A stretch of DNA of 64,000 bases from QWQI01 sp964608915 (GCA_964608915.1 CAZSQA010000019.1:1-64000), one strand, 5' to 3'. Shown: positions 28,407 through 36,948, counted from the stretch's first letter. Notes: generated by a model from the letters alone, not told the origin. Program-made: numbers and translations.

Positions 28407-29555
28407 ATGCGCATACTCTCCGTCGGGCATTCTTACGTCGTCGCGATGAATCGCCGGTTGCCTCAGGAATGGGCGCTGGCGGGGCACGAGGTCACCGTTG
28501 CCGCTCCGGCGTTCTATCACGCCGACTTACGCCCCCTGGCTTGCGAAATCGGTGGAGACGAGAAATTCGCTCTGGAACGCATCCCCGTGCGTTTTTCGAA
28601 ACGGGTGCATGTTTTCCGCTATGGCCGGGCTCTGAAGCGGCTGTTGGATCGCGGCCGGTTCGACGTCGTGCACGCCTGGGAAGAGCCCTACATTTACTCC
28701 GGTTACCAGATCGCCCGCTGGACTCCGCGTACGGCGAGCCTGATCTATTCGACCTTTCAGAACTTGCCGAAGCGCTACCCGCCACCCTTCTCGTGGATGG
28801 AACGGCACGCCATGAGCAGGGCCGCAGGGTGGACGGCATTCGGCCGGACGATCGCCGATAACCTCTGCAGTCGCGACATTTACGCCGATCGCCCCTCGGC
28901 CGAAATCCCGCTGGGGGTCGATCTCGGCGCGTTTTGCCCGCGTCCTGAACTGCGTGGCGAAGTCGCCCGAGAGATCGGTTGGCCGGCCGAGGGCCCGCCC
29001 GTGATCGGCTTCGTCGGCCGGTTCGTGCCGGAGAAAGGCATCGACCTGCTGCTGGAAGCTCTCGAACGGCTCGACGGCCCAGGCGAGCGCTGGCGCGTCC
29101 TGTTCGTGGGCGGCGGGCCCATGGAGGACAAGCTACAGCGCTGGTGCCGGCTGCGCGGCCCTGAGGCCGGCCGGGTGCTCACGGGGATTCCCCACGCACG
29201 TGTGCCGGCGATTCTCAACGGTATCGACATCGGCGTGGTGCCTTCGCGAACGACGCCGAAGTGGAGAGAGCAGCTCGGGCGGATTCTCATCGAATTCATG
29301 GCGACGGGCGTACCGGTCTTGGCCAGCGACTCAGGCGAGATTCCGTACGTGGTGGAGAACGCCGGCGTCATCTGCGGCGAGTCGGACGTGACGGCATGGG
29401 CCGGGGCACTGAACCGGTTGATCGACGACACTGGACTGCGGGCTCAATACGCCGAATCCGGTTTGGCTCATGTACGCCAACGCTTCGACTGGCGGATCGT
29501 GGCTGAGCGGTTCGTCCGGTTTTTCGGGAACGTGATCGACCGGCGGAGGATCTGA
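28407..29555 (+). CDS. Glycosyltransferase family 4 protein
   Basis: A 382-residue GT-B-fold transferase. The N-terminal half begins MRILSVGHSYVVAMNRRLPQEWA with the typical sugar-acceptor loop. The C-terminal nucleotide-sugar domain starts near IGFVGRFVPEKGIDLLLEAL and carries the donor motif EFMATGVPVLASDSGEIPYVV (the E-x7-E region). The ATG at 28407 starts right at the family N-terminus; an earlier in-frame start would overlap galE. Together with galE upstream it points to exopolysaccharide or glycoprotein sugar assembly. The donor and linkage cannot be assigned. Confidence 0.88.
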   Translation: MRILSVGHSYVVAMNRRLPQEWALAGHEVTVAAPAFYHADLRPLACEIGGDEKFALERIPVRFSKRVHVFRYGRALKRLLDRGRFDVVHAWEEPYIYSGYQIARWTPRTASLIYSTFQNLPKRYPPPFSWMERHAMSRAAGWTAFGRTIADNLCSRDIYADRPSAEIPLGVDLGAFCPRPELRGEVAREIGWPAEGPPVIGFVGRFVPEKGIDLLLEALERLDGPGERWRVLFVGGGPMEDKLQRWCRLRGPEAGRVLTGIPHARVPAILNGIDIGVVPSRTTPKWREQLGRILIEFMATGVPVLASDSGEIPYVVENAGVICGESDVTAWAGALNRLIDDTGLRAQYAESGLAHVRQRFDWRIVAERFVRFFGNVIDRRRI

Positions 29556-29658
29556 TCCGAAATTCCGGGAAGCAGCATTCGGAATCGAAAACAGCTTTCG
29601 AAAAGCAAAATGAAATCTGCATCTCCGCTTCTCGTTTCAGAGAAAAAAGGAGCAGGCA

Positions 29659-30195
29659 ATGAATGACTCCGTGCACCTGGATTCGATCGCTCGACTGGGC
29701 CTGATGGGCTGGGATGTCCTAGTGGTCGGGTGGGATCATGGCTTGGTGACGCGTCAGGATGTCACCCGTTTCGCACTCGACCAATTGCTTTCCGAAGCTG
29801 TCAGCTCAGACGACACGAACACGGTGATGAGCCTTGCTCGCGCAGAACCGGACAGGCTGGATCATCTCGACATCAAGGTGCTTATGGAAAGGTTGACAAG
29901 AAATTCGTTCGACCGGGAAACGGTCTCCGGAGAAGAAAAGTGGCGACTCGTGTTCCTGATGGCGCTGGATGCGGAACCCCTCGACTGGGAAGCCAAAGTC
30001 ACAAAACTCCAGGAGCTTATGGCCGATTTCGGCTATCCGCCGGAAATGAATCGTTGCTTTCGGTATGGCCCAAGCCAATTCGCGATCGATTCGGGAATGG
30101 CTTCGCAGGAAGTTCTCCATTGCGATCCACTGGTAGAAATGCGCCATGTCATCGCCGACCTGAAGCGCAGGCTCTGCCCTGAGTGCATTGACTGA
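29659..30195 (+). CDS. Small cytoplasmic protein resembling DUF2247
   Basis: The 178-residue protein has no signal peptide or membrane segment. The N-terminal GLMGWDVLVVGWDHGLVTRQDV followed by a helical middle and a SGMASQEVLHCDPLVE segment resembles DUF2247, a small uncharacterised bacterial family. I recall some members near toxin/immunity loci, but that is not certain. AGGAG lies 7-11 nt upstream of the ATG. It is convergent with the HAF-repeat PEP-CTERM gene and has no operon partner. The assignment rests on memory of the family pattern. Confidence 0.55.
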   Translation: MNDSVHLDSIARLGLMGWDVLVVGWDHGLVTRQDVTRFALDQLLSEAVSSDDTNTVMSLARAEPDRLDHLDIKVLMERLTRNSFDRETVSGEEKWRLVFLMALDAEPLDWEAKVTKLQELMADFGYPPEMNRCFRYGPSQFAIDSGMASQEVLHCDPLVEMRHVIADLKRRLCPECID

Positions 30196-30229
30196 GCCGA
30201 CCGAGCTATCGAGCGACACACCTGAACGA

Positions 30230-31414
30230 TTACGAAAAGAGTTTTTTCACCAGTTTCTTCCGAACGGTAGAGCAAGCGATGACGATCGCGGCGACCGTGC
30301 CGAGCAAATGCGTACCAGGCTCGGGCACGACCGTGAGCCCACGGACCAGAAAGGCGTGAGTCTGACCACCGATGACGCCATGCCCGACGATATTGTATCC
30401 ACTGATAATGTTGCCGCTTATCGCTCTCGCCGAGGTCAGGCTCGTCCAGCTGCCGATGCCCGTGGCACTTTGTTCGGTGAGCAGATCTCCGAGGTTCTGC
30501 ATGACCCCCGAATCGTCGTCCCAAATGAAGGCCCGATCACCGGAAGCCGAACCGCTGAGCCCGACAGCGACGCTCCCATCCGAAGAAATGCCGTAGCCGA
30601 AGCTGGCGGATCCACCGTCGAGTACGCCCAGATCCTGAAAGACATTGGGCGCAGACGAGAGAAAAGCCCGGGTGCCGGACGCCGTGTCGCCGTAACCCAG
30701 AACGATGTTGCCATCGGCCGAAACGCCGGTTCCGAAGCTCGTCGAACCGCCTGCCATCACGCCGAGACTGACCATTCCGTCAGCCTGAGTCCAGCGAAAT
30801 GCTCGATTACCCGCGGCTGAATCGCTGTATCCGACGATCACCGACCCGTCGGCCGAAATGGCGATGCCCTCACTGTAGGCACCGCCCGCGAGTGTGCCTA
30901 AACCGGCCATGCCTCCGGCCTGAGTCCAGAGGAAGGCGACTTCCGACCCTGTGGTGCCGCTCCAGCCCGTGATGACGCTGCCGTCGGACGATGCCGCGTA
31001 GCCAGTGCTGACCGTCTTGCCCGCGACGACGCCGAGATTCTGAATTCCATCGGATTGCGTCCACCGAAATGCCCGATTGCCCGAATCGGACGCACTCTCG
31101 CCGACGATCACCGCTCCGTCGGCGGAAACGCCGGTGCCGACGCTCGTCGAACCGCCTGTCAAAAACGGAAGTCCGGTCATCCCGCCGCCTGAAGTCCAGC
31201 GGAAAGCCTGATTGACGCCTGACGACACGGCATAGCCCGTGGCGACACTGCCATCCGCTGAGACGCTTCGACCGAAGCTGCTGGAAGCGCCTCCGATCAC
31301 GCCGAGATCAAGAATTTCGACGGCTTCCACGGTTCCGCCGAAACGCGTCGAAATGGCCAGAATCGCAACGAGAACTCGAGCGATGCGGAGAACCGAGCGA
31401 TGTTCGCATCTCAT
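30230..31414 (-). CDS. HAF-repeat protein with PEP-CTERM anchor
   Basis: The protein has 394 residues. A signal peptide is followed by about eight extracellular HAF-type repeats of 40-45 residues with the theme GVSADGSVIVGYSDSASGNRAFRWTQ. A C-terminal PEP-CTERM sorting signal comes next: VPEPGTH, a hydrophobic helix, and the basic tail RKKLVKK. PEP-CTERM proteins are processed by an exosortase and released or attached to the outer surface; no exosortase is in the window. AGAGGT lies 7-12 nt upstream of the ATG. The repeats probably form a beta-propeller-like array. The role is unknown. Confidence 0.88.
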   Translation of the reverse strand: MRCEHRSVLRIARVLVAILAISTRFGGTVEAVEILDLGVIGGASSSFGRSVSADGSVATGYAVSSGVNQAFRWTSGGGMTGLPFLTGGSTSVGTGVSADGAVIVGESASDSGNRAFRWTQSDGIQNLGVVAGKTVSTGYAASSDGSVITGWSGTTGSEVAFLWTQAGGMAGLGTLAGGAYSEGIAISADGSVIVGYSDSAAGNRAFRWTQADGMVSLGVMAGGSTSFGTGVSADGNIVLGYGDTASGTRAFLSSAPNVFQDLGVLDGGSASFGYGISSDGSVAVGLSGSASGDRAFIWDDDSGVMQNLGDLLTEQSATGIGSWTSLTSARAISGNIISGYNIVGHGVIGGQTHAFLVRGLTVVPEPGTHLLGTVAAIVIACSTVRKKLVKKLFS

Positions 31415-31654
31415 GTGCTACCTCTGAATTGGCAGAGATTTATGACCGATCCAGAAACATGTCTCCGTGGAAGCGAATCGATGTTACCCGGGGGGCATAG
31501 CGAATCATAGAAAATTATCGATCGGATGCCGCTTTTCCGCATCGAGACATTGCCTGCGCGACGAATGACCCAGCTGTCAGAGAATGCGTACCTGGCACTG
31601 CGTCAAATTCGAAAAGGAATCCGGTGGTTCGGCCCCGGCGACTCCTTCGGCCGA

Positions 31655-32149
31655 TCAGAACGGCAGTATCGAATCTCTCGGGATCCGCTGGAATCCATCG
31701 GGGCTCGGATTTTCCGACTCATCCTGATCGACTTGATAGATATCCTGATAGAGCATGGCTTTCCACGAAACGATGCCCGCGAGAACGTCGGCTTCGTAAA
31801 ACGGACCGTTTCCTGCATAGAGGTAATTGCTCTTCCAGGTCACATCGAAGCATGGCTCACCGAATTCGGCACTCCATTGACTTTGCCTGCCTTCGATCCG
31901 GCGCAGAATCTGACGCAAATGATCGTTGACGTCCTTCGAATCGACCTGGCTTTCGATGCCCCAGACACTGATCTGCGCCTTGTGATACTGGCCGTTCGGC
32001 AATTTTCGTGCTTCACCCTTTCGGAACGCCTTGTCAGGTTCGACACCCAGGGCCCGAGTGATTTCGTCCGGATCGCATTGGAAATTCAGGCAGCCGAAAG
32101 CCGCTCGCACTTTCAGGATGGTCGAAGCGTGGAAATCGGAAAGCGTCAT
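31655..32149 (-). CDS. DUF4279-like small protein
   Basis: The 164-residue soluble protein shows the DUF4279 pattern: ILKVRAAFGCLNFQCDPDEITRALGVEPDKAFRKGE near the N-terminus, ISVWGIESQVDSKDVNDHLRQIL in the middle and a C-terminal WKAMLYQDIY. DUF4279 is a family of unknown function, found in many bacteria and sometimes beside polymorphic toxin/immunity genes. GGGAG lies about 6 nt upstream of the ATG. No toxin is adjacent, so it may be an orphan immunity-like protein. Function is inferred only weakly. Confidence 0.65.
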   Translation of the reverse strand: MTLSDFHASTILKVRAAFGCLNFQCDPDEITRALGVEPDKAFRKGEARKLPNGQYHKAQISVWGIESQVDSKDVNDHLRQILRRIEGRQSQWSAEFGEPCFDVTWKSNYLYAGNGPFYEADVLAGIVSWKAMLYQDIYQVDQDESENPSPDGFQRIPRDSILPF

Positions 32150-32362
32150 CGGAATCTCCCATATCAGAGTCAGGAATGCGCGAACTGCGGAATCGATACG
32201 GATCTTCGTTTCGTGTCGAATTCGCAGAAAAGCTGTCTGAGAAACCGATCCCTCGTGTTCACGAGGACTTAAAGCCAGCTACTCGAATCGGTCTGGTAAG
32301 AATCCATGATATCGCTAGACTCAGCAGGGGGAAGAGGCACAATCCCGTGCGACCCCGGTTCG

Positions 32363-33259
32363 ATGGAGCGAACTTCCGTGCCAGGAAGGCGGCGGCGAGC
32401 TTTCGCATTGTTCCTGATTTACTTGCCTTGCCTGCTGATGCAGACCGGCTGCGCCCATTTTCCGCTTTTGTGGAACCGGAAAAGCGAAGCGGCCCTGCAG
32501 GCACGCGTTCGGAACGAAATGGAACTGGCCGAATCCGCCGCGAACACGGGCGACCTCGCAACGGCGGAGGCGCACTTGACCCGTGCCGCCGAAATGCATC
32601 CACGCATGGTGGAATGCCAGATACGGCTCGGGAAGATTCGGAATCAGAGGCAGGAGTGGTCTGGGGCAATGACGGCCTGGAAACGGGCCACGGAACTCGA
32701 CCCCGACGAGCCAGGCGGCTGGAGCGGCCTCGCCGAAGCCGAAATCGCGCTGGGGGAATTCGAATCGGCTCTCAAGCACCTGCAGACGGCCATCGACCTC
32801 TCGCCGCAGAAGGCCGAGCCCCATATCCAGCTCGCCGAACTTTACGAAGCCAGGGGCGAACCGCAACTGGCGCTGCAGTCCTACATGAACTGCCTGAACA
32901 TCGAAAACGATCACCCGGCGGCTCTGATGCGCGTGGCCTGCCTGCAGCGTGCCCGGGGCCAGACCACTCAAGCCGTCGTGAGGCTGGACAGAGTCCTCGA
33001 ACTCACTCCTGACAACGCCGCAGCCTACCTGGAACGAGGCCTGGCACATCGCGAGCAGGGCCAGAACGCATTGGCCGCGAATGACTTGCGAAAAGCCTCA
33101 GATCTTGCCCCCGACCGCGACGACATCAAGCTGGAACTGGCCCTGCTTATGGAAACGACCGACCAGAAGCAGGAAGCCCGCAGGCTCGTTCGCGACGTGC
33201 TGGATCGCTCGCCGGAACTCGTCGGGGCACGTGAACTCGAAGAACGACTGAATCGTTAA
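32363..33259 (+). CDS. TPR-repeat lipoprotein
   Basis: The protein has 298 residues. A basic N-terminus (RTSVPGRRRR) and hydrophobic core end in the lipobox LMQTGC (Cys30), so it should be a lipoprotein. About six tetratricopeptide repeats follow from residue 60 to the end (for example GDLATAEAHLTRAAEMHPR, FESALKHLQTAIDLSPQ and TTQAVVRLDRVLELTPD). The frame opens earlier at 32306, but the ATG at 32363 gives a lipoprotein signal of normal length. It likely acts as a periplasmic or outer-membrane scaffold. It ends before a strong terminator. Confidence 0.85.
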   Translation: MERTSVPGRRRRAFALFLIYLPCLLMQTGCAHFPLLWNRKSEAALQARVRNEMELAESAANTGDLATAEAHLTRAAEMHPRMVECQIRLGKIRNQRQEWSGAMTAWKRATELDPDEPGGWSGLAEAEIALGEFESALKHLQTAIDLSPQKAEPHIQLAELYEARGEPQLALQSYMNCLNIENDHPAALMRVACLQRARGQTTQAVVRLDRVLELTPDNAAAYLERGLAHREQGQNALAANDLRKASDLAPDRDDIKLELALLMETTDQKQEARRLVRDVLDRSPELVGARELEERLNR

Positions 33260-33302
33260 GCATCGTTTTCCGAGCGACTTACATTCTCAGACCAAAGAGA
33301 TG

Positions 33303-33334
33303 CACGAAGGCTGACCGAGAGGACAGCCTTCGTG
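33303..33334. terminator. Perfect hairpin between convergent genes
   Basis: An 11-bp perfect stem CACGAAGGCTG / CAGCCTTCGTG with a 10-nt loop separates the TPR lipoprotein from the convergent DUF1549/DUF1553 gene. Confidence 0.75.
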
Positions 33335-33388
33335 ATTTGCGAGATGGGTGGACTTACGAAGAGATGACTTCGCAATGCCTGATGCCGG

Positions 33389-35869
33389 TCAGTCGATGAA
33401 CTGGAATTCCTTGGCGTTGAGGAGGGCCCAGATGATGTCCTCCCACGCTTCCTTCTTTTTCTCGACGGGGCGGGTAGCCAGGAACTTCACGGCCGTGTCG
33501 ATTTCTTCGGGCTCCGGTTCACGGGCATAAGCGGCCCAGAACAGGTCCTTGAGCTTGTCGGCATCGGGCCGGGCGTCTTTGGCGTAGGTGGCGGCACGCC
33601 CGTTTTCGGCCGTGAGTTTGGCCTGAACTTCGGCGGAATTGAGCAGCATGAGGCTTTGCCCCAGGCTGGAGTCGCCGATCCGCTCGCACTCGCACGACGT
33701 ATCGCGTTTCGGCTTGCCGAAAGCGTCGAGAAATGCCGAGCCCACGGCATCGTCAGGCAGATCGATGGCCCGAGTTCCGGCCGGGAAGCCGGCGAAGGCC
33801 GACGGCACTCCCGTAACTTGCGAGACGGCGTCCAGCAGCACTTCAGCACTCATCCGCTTGGGATAATGGCGAGCGAAGGACTGCTTATCCGCCTTGTTCA
33901 ATGCGTTCGGCATGCTGGACAAGGCATAAGTTCTGCTGGTGGCGATGGTTCGGACGAGCTTTTTGAGGTCGTAGCCGGTTTCGACGAACAGCTTGCTCAA
34001 GCCCGCGAGAAGTTCGGGGTTGGAGGCCGGGTTCGTCTCCCGCATGTCGTCGATGGGTTCCGTCAGGCCACGATCGAAGAAGTGAGCCCAGTAACGGTTT
34101 ACGATCGCCGGTGCGAAGAACGGGTTGGCCGGGTTGGCCAGCCAGTCGACGAGTTTATCCCGGGGATCCTCGGCCGATGCGACGCTCGTCGGGGCTTCGT
34201 CGCCCAGACCCTTCGGAGCCATCGCCTGGCCCGTTTTGGGGTGGCTCACAGCGCCGCTCGCGGAATTGAAGATCATCTCCTCACGACGGCCGAGGCGTTC
34301 GGCATCGAGATCCGGCTTGCGGCCGACCCGACCGAAATAGGCCGCGAAGCCGTAATAGTCGTCCTGGCTCCACTTTTCGAATGGGTGATGGTGGCATTTG
34401 GCACATTGCAGACGCATGCCCAGGAAGACCTGAGCGGTGTCGTCGACGAACGCGTCGGGCGTGCGAAGTTGCTTGTACCACATCACCGGCGGAGCGGTGC
34501 GAGCCGAACCGCTGGCGGCCAGAATTTCCCGAACGAACTGGTCGTAGGGCACGTTGGCGGCGATCTGGCGGCGAATCCAGGCATGGAAGCCGTAGGAGAG
34601 ATACGGATCGTTGCCCCGCTTGTTGCGCAAGATGTCGGCCCACTTCAGAGCGAACCACGAGGCATATTCCGGGCGATCCAGAAGCCGGTCGACCAGTTTG
34701 TCCCGTTTCCGGGGGTCCTTGTCGGCGACGTACGCACGGGCCTCTTCGGCGGAAGGCAGCGTGCCGGTGAGGTCGAGACTGACGCGGCGGATGAACTCGG
34801 CGTCGGTCGAAGGCTGGCTGGGAATCAGGCCGAGAGAATCCCAATGTTTCAGAGCGAGACGATCGACCGGGTTTTCCGTCGGGAAATCAGGCCTCTGGGC
34901 GATTGGCATCCCGAGAGGCACCTTGGCCGTAAAGACCGTGACGAGCCCCTGATAGCGGGCCATCACCGCAGCCTGGCCGGCCAGATCTTTGGTACGGACC
35001 ATGCCGCCATCTTCGACTTCAGCGACTTCGGTATCGTTCGACTGAAACTGGGCCCAGCGGGTGACGTCCTCGGTGTGGCCGTCGTCGTAAATTGCCGTCA
35101 CCAGAAGCTGCTGGGTCGAGTTTCGATCGAGCAGACGAAGCTCCGGCTCGATCCGGAGCTGTTTGATCTTCGGATCTTCGGCACGTCCGAAGGGCATGCC
35201 CGTGGCGATCCAGCGTTCGACTTCGCGATATTCGCGACTATCTTTTTCGATCTTCTTGCCGCCGCCGTGGGGCGATTCGCCGATGGCCTTGAGGAGCAGG
35301 AGACTTTCCTGAGGCTTGGCTGGAAACAGCCTGCGGCCGCGGGTCTCGAAGATGAGCGTTTCGTAATCGACATCGGGCTCGAAGCCCAGAAGGCTGAGGC
35401 GGAACCCGTTCTGACCGCCCGACTTGCCGTGACATCCACCACCGTTGCACCCCTGCTTGGTGAAGATGGGGACGATCCGGTTGGTGAAATTGATCGGTGG
35501 CGGCGTGGCGAGCTGCGAAACTTCGACCGGGACCGATTTCGACTTGCCGCCGAGCGTGACGCGCACTTCGGTCTTGCCGTCGCTGACGGCCACGATCCCG
35601 CCACGCTCGTCGACTCGGGCGATCGCGGGATTCGCCGACTCGAACCGAGCCTGCAGCGTGCGATCGGAAAGCTTCGACGATTTGTCGATCGTGGCATCGA
35701 CGGCGAGCTGCTGAAGAGCGTCAGGCCCGACGAGCTTGACGGCGGCCGGCTTGACGACATAGTCGATCACCGGGGCATCCTGGGCTTTCGGATCGCCCGC
35801 CCACGCGGCCTGGAAGGCAGCGGTGAAGCAGCAGAAAACCAGGGAAACCGCGAGAGTCTGTCGGATCAT
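33389..35869 (-). CDS. DUF1549/DUF1553 protein with N-terminal Ig-like and haem-type domain
   Basis: The protein has 826 residues. After a signal peptide (about 1-24, ending AAWAG) comes a bacterial Ig-like (Big_2) domain (about 35-120). Next is a planctomycete cytochrome-like region with C141xxxxC146H147 in QGCNGGGCHGKSGGQ, a CX4CH variant of the haem motif common in this family. A second Ig-like domain (about 250-330) precedes DUF1549 (FIRRVSLDLTGTLP to WADILRNKRG) and DUF1553 (NPFFAPAIVNRYWAHFFDRGL to SLGQSLMLLNS). These proteins are extracytoplasmic and usually paired with DUF1501; no DUF1501 gene is adjacent. The biochemical role is not established. The ATG at 35869 puts the signal peptide at the N-terminus. 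Confidence 0.9.
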   Translation of the reverse strand: MIRQTLAVSLVFCCFTAAFQAAWAGDPKAQDAPVIDYVVKPAAVKLVGPDALQQLAVDATIDKSSKLSDRTLQARFESANPAIARVDERGGIVAVSDGKTEVRVTLGGKSKSVPVEVSQLATPPPINFTNRIVPIFTKQGCNGGGCHGKSGGQNGFRLSLLGFEPDVDYETLIFETRGRRLFPAKPQESLLLLKAIGESPHGGGKKIEKDSREYREVERWIATGMPFGRAEDPKIKQLRIEPELRLLDRNSTQQLLVTAIYDDGHTEDVTRWAQFQSNDTEVAEVEDGGMVRTKDLAGQAAVMARYQGLVTVFTAKVPLGMPIAQRPDFPTENPVDRLALKHWDSLGLIPSQPSTDAEFIRRVSLDLTGTLPSAEEARAYVADKDPRKRDKLVDRLLDRPEYASWFALKWADILRNKRGNDPYLSYGFHAWIRRQIAANVPYDQFVREILAASGSARTAPPVMWYKQLRTPDAFVDDTAQVFLGMRLQCAKCHHHPFEKWSQDDYYGFAAYFGRVGRKPDLDAERLGRREEMIFNSASGAVSHPKTGQAMAPKGLGDEAPTSVASAEDPRDKLVDWLANPANPFFAPAIVNRYWAHFFDRGLTEPIDDMRETNPASNPELLAGLSKLFVETGYDLKKLVRTIATSRTYALSSMPNALNKADKQSFARHYPKRMSAEVLLDAVSQVTGVPSAFAGFPAGTRAIDLPDDAVGSAFLDAFGKPKRDTSCECERIGDSSLGQSLMLLNSAEVQAKLTAENGRAATYAKDARPDADKLKDLFWAAYAREPEPEEIDTAVKFLATRPVEKKKEAWEDIIWALLNAKEFQFID

Positions 35870-36099
35870 CGCACTCACCGGAGGCAGAAGGCGGGGAAGG
35901 ATCGAGGCATGGAGCGGTCCGCATGCCACGGGCGGGTCTTCTCTTTAACCATATCCCCTGAAGTGTGCGGAAACAAGTCCAGAACCGAAAGTTCCCCGGG
36001 TTCGAACGAAAAAGCACGAACCCATTCAACCTCCTTGCAATTGGAGCCTTAGGATCATTTTCAGGCTTGCCTTGCCGACCATCCCTGCGAGACTGGCGC
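35870..36099. other. Intergenic between the DUF1549/1553 gene and tRNA-Lys
   Basis: No gene is seen. It holds the start side of the DUF1549/DUF1553 gene and leads into the tRNA-Lys promoter at 36100. Confidence 0.4.
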
Positions 36100-36128
36100 T
36101 GGACATTCGCCGCCGGAGCGGATATAAA
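36100..36128 (+). promoter_or_regulatory. Sigma-70-type promoter of the split tRNA-Lys
   Basis: TGGACA (36100-36105), a 5/6 match to the -35, is separated by 17 bp from TATAAA (36123-36128), a 5/6 match to the -10. The predicted start is near 36135, giving a leader of about 45 nt before the tRNA. Confidence 0.65.
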
Positions 36129-36180
36129 TTCCGTACGTCGACGCGAGGAAGACAATCTCTTTGTCGGAATCTCGTCGCAT

Positions 36181-36570
36181 GACCGGGTAGCTCAGTCGGT
36201 AGAGCATCGGACTTCGAGGAACGGCACGGTCGTTCCGGGAGCCTTTCGCGGGAACAAACCAACCGCGGAATGTGCATGTCGCGAATTGCTGGAACGCCCT
36301 GAGAACCACGTCCGCCACAGCGTGACCGGTAACGGTGAGCGCGAAGGCATGAAAAGCGGCGTGGATTGGGCAATCAGCAGGCGAGGTTCCCGTGGTTTCA
36401 TGGGAATCGGCTTCAGAGACTAGGCGCGGCACACCTGAAATGGTGATGGTATAGTCCAGACTCTCAACCGGGGATCTCCGAAACTTACGACGTTTCGGTC
36501 GATTCGGGCCGGCGAAAGCCGGTGAGGTAGGTTAATCCGTGGGTCGAGGGTTCGAGTCCCTCCCCGGTCA
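36181..36570 (+). tRNA. trnK: tRNA-Lys(UUU) interrupted by a group I intron
   Basis: The 5' exon (36181-36214, 34 nt) and 3' exon (36532-36570, 39 nt) join into a 73-nt cloverleaf. The acceptor GACCGGG pairs fully with CCCGGTC. D arm GCTC/GAGC, anticodon stem CGGA/TCCG with loop CUUUUAA, and T arm GAGGG/CCCTC all form. The anticodon UUU (Lys) arises only after splicing: U34 ends exon 1, and UU opens exon 2. CCA is not encoded. The 27-43 pair is U-U, as in many tRNA-Lys. The intron is 36215-36531. Confidence 0.93.
36215..36531 (+). ncRNA. Group I self-splicing intron in tRNA-Lys(UUU)
   Basis: The 317-nt intron sits between anticodon bases U34 and U35. Its boundaries fit group I rules: the upstream exon ends in U, and the intron ends in G. 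Core elements are visible: P at AATTGCTGGAA (36284-36294), Q at AATCAGCAGG (36372-36381) giving P4 GCTG/CAGC, R at TTCAGAGACTAG (36412-36423), and S at TATAGTCCAG (36450-36459), with GACTA/TAGTC forming P7. P8 is CACC/GGTG. P9 hairpins are CGAAAC/GTTTCG (36479-36497) and CCGGC-GAAA-GCCGG (36509-36522). A P2-like GGAACG/CGTTCC hairpin lies near the 5' end. P1 pairing is not resolved by eye. There is no endonuclease ORF. Confidence 0.9.
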
Positions 36571-36696
36571 TTGCCCGAGACCGCTCAGGCGGCCGAACCA
36601 GGTGATTCGTCTCATGGAATGGGACGAATCCGTTTCGGCGAACGCATCGGTCTCGATTTCCGCAGCAGTCACGGTCCCCAAATCGGAACGAATCGC

Positions 36697-36837
36697 ATGA
36701 AAGTCAAGACACGGCACAAGAAGTCCTCTTCCTGGAAACGCAAGGCCAACAGTTCGCCGATCGCCAAAGGCCGGCGAGCCAAGCGTAAGGGTCGCAACCC
36801 GGGCAAGATGAAGCACATCGGCGGCCGCGGTCTTTGA
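36697..36837 (+). CDS. 46-residue very basic protein, possibly ribosome- or RNA-associated
   Basis: The ORF begins MKVKTRHKKSSSWKRKANSS and ends RKGRNPGKMKHIGGRGL. Nearly half the residues are Lys or Arg. Composition and length resemble small ribosomal or nucleoid proteins, but I do not recognise the family. GGAA lies about 9 nt upstream of the ATG. The frame opens earlier at 36571, immediately after tRNA-Lys, with no family-like sequence. It lies between tRNA-Lys and a strong terminator and may be co-transcribed with the tRNA. Confidence 0.6.
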   Translation: MKVKTRHKKSSSWKRKANSSPIAKGRRAKRKGRNPGKMKHIGGRGL

Positions 36838-36864
36838 CCCTCGCTTCGACTGACGGAACACCAG

Positions 36865-36898
36865 GCGTCTCAGGTGGTTACGGAACCGCCTGAGACGC
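36865..36898. terminator. Strong hairpin terminator
   Basis: A 15-bp stem GCGTCTCAGGTGGTT / AACCGCCTGAGACGC (one G-U pair) with an ACGG loop is followed by TTCGC. It isolates the tRNA-Lys/basic-protein unit from the suf operon. Confidence 0.8.
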
Positions 36899-36923
36899 TT
36901 CGCAATTCCCGGAATTCAATTTA

Positions 36924-36948
36924 CGCAATTAATTTTGTTTTTATTGCG
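36924..36948. promoter_or_regulatory. Candidate operator upstream of the suf operon
   Basis: The imperfect palindrome CGCAATTAA-N7-TTTATTGCG lies in an A/T-rich island about 90 bases before the SufR-like start. Placement suggests a binding site for that regulator. The sequence does not match the CAAC-N-GTTG motif known for cyanobacterial SufR. Confidence 0.4.

Noticed and set aside
33656..36052. A 798-codon plus-strand frame opposite the DUF1549/DUF1553 gene.
   Set aside because: It is the antisense shadow of a well-supported gene, with no recognisable domain.
35965..36423. An open frame running into the tRNA-Lys and its intron.
   Set aside because: It crosses a structured RNA gene and has no protein features, so it is coincidental.
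36181..36570. A group II intron or archaeal-type tRNA intron as explanation for the split tRNA-Lys.
   Set aside because: No domain V hairpin or GTGYG start as in group II, and no bulge-helix-bulge. The U/G boundaries and P/Q/R/S elements fit group I.
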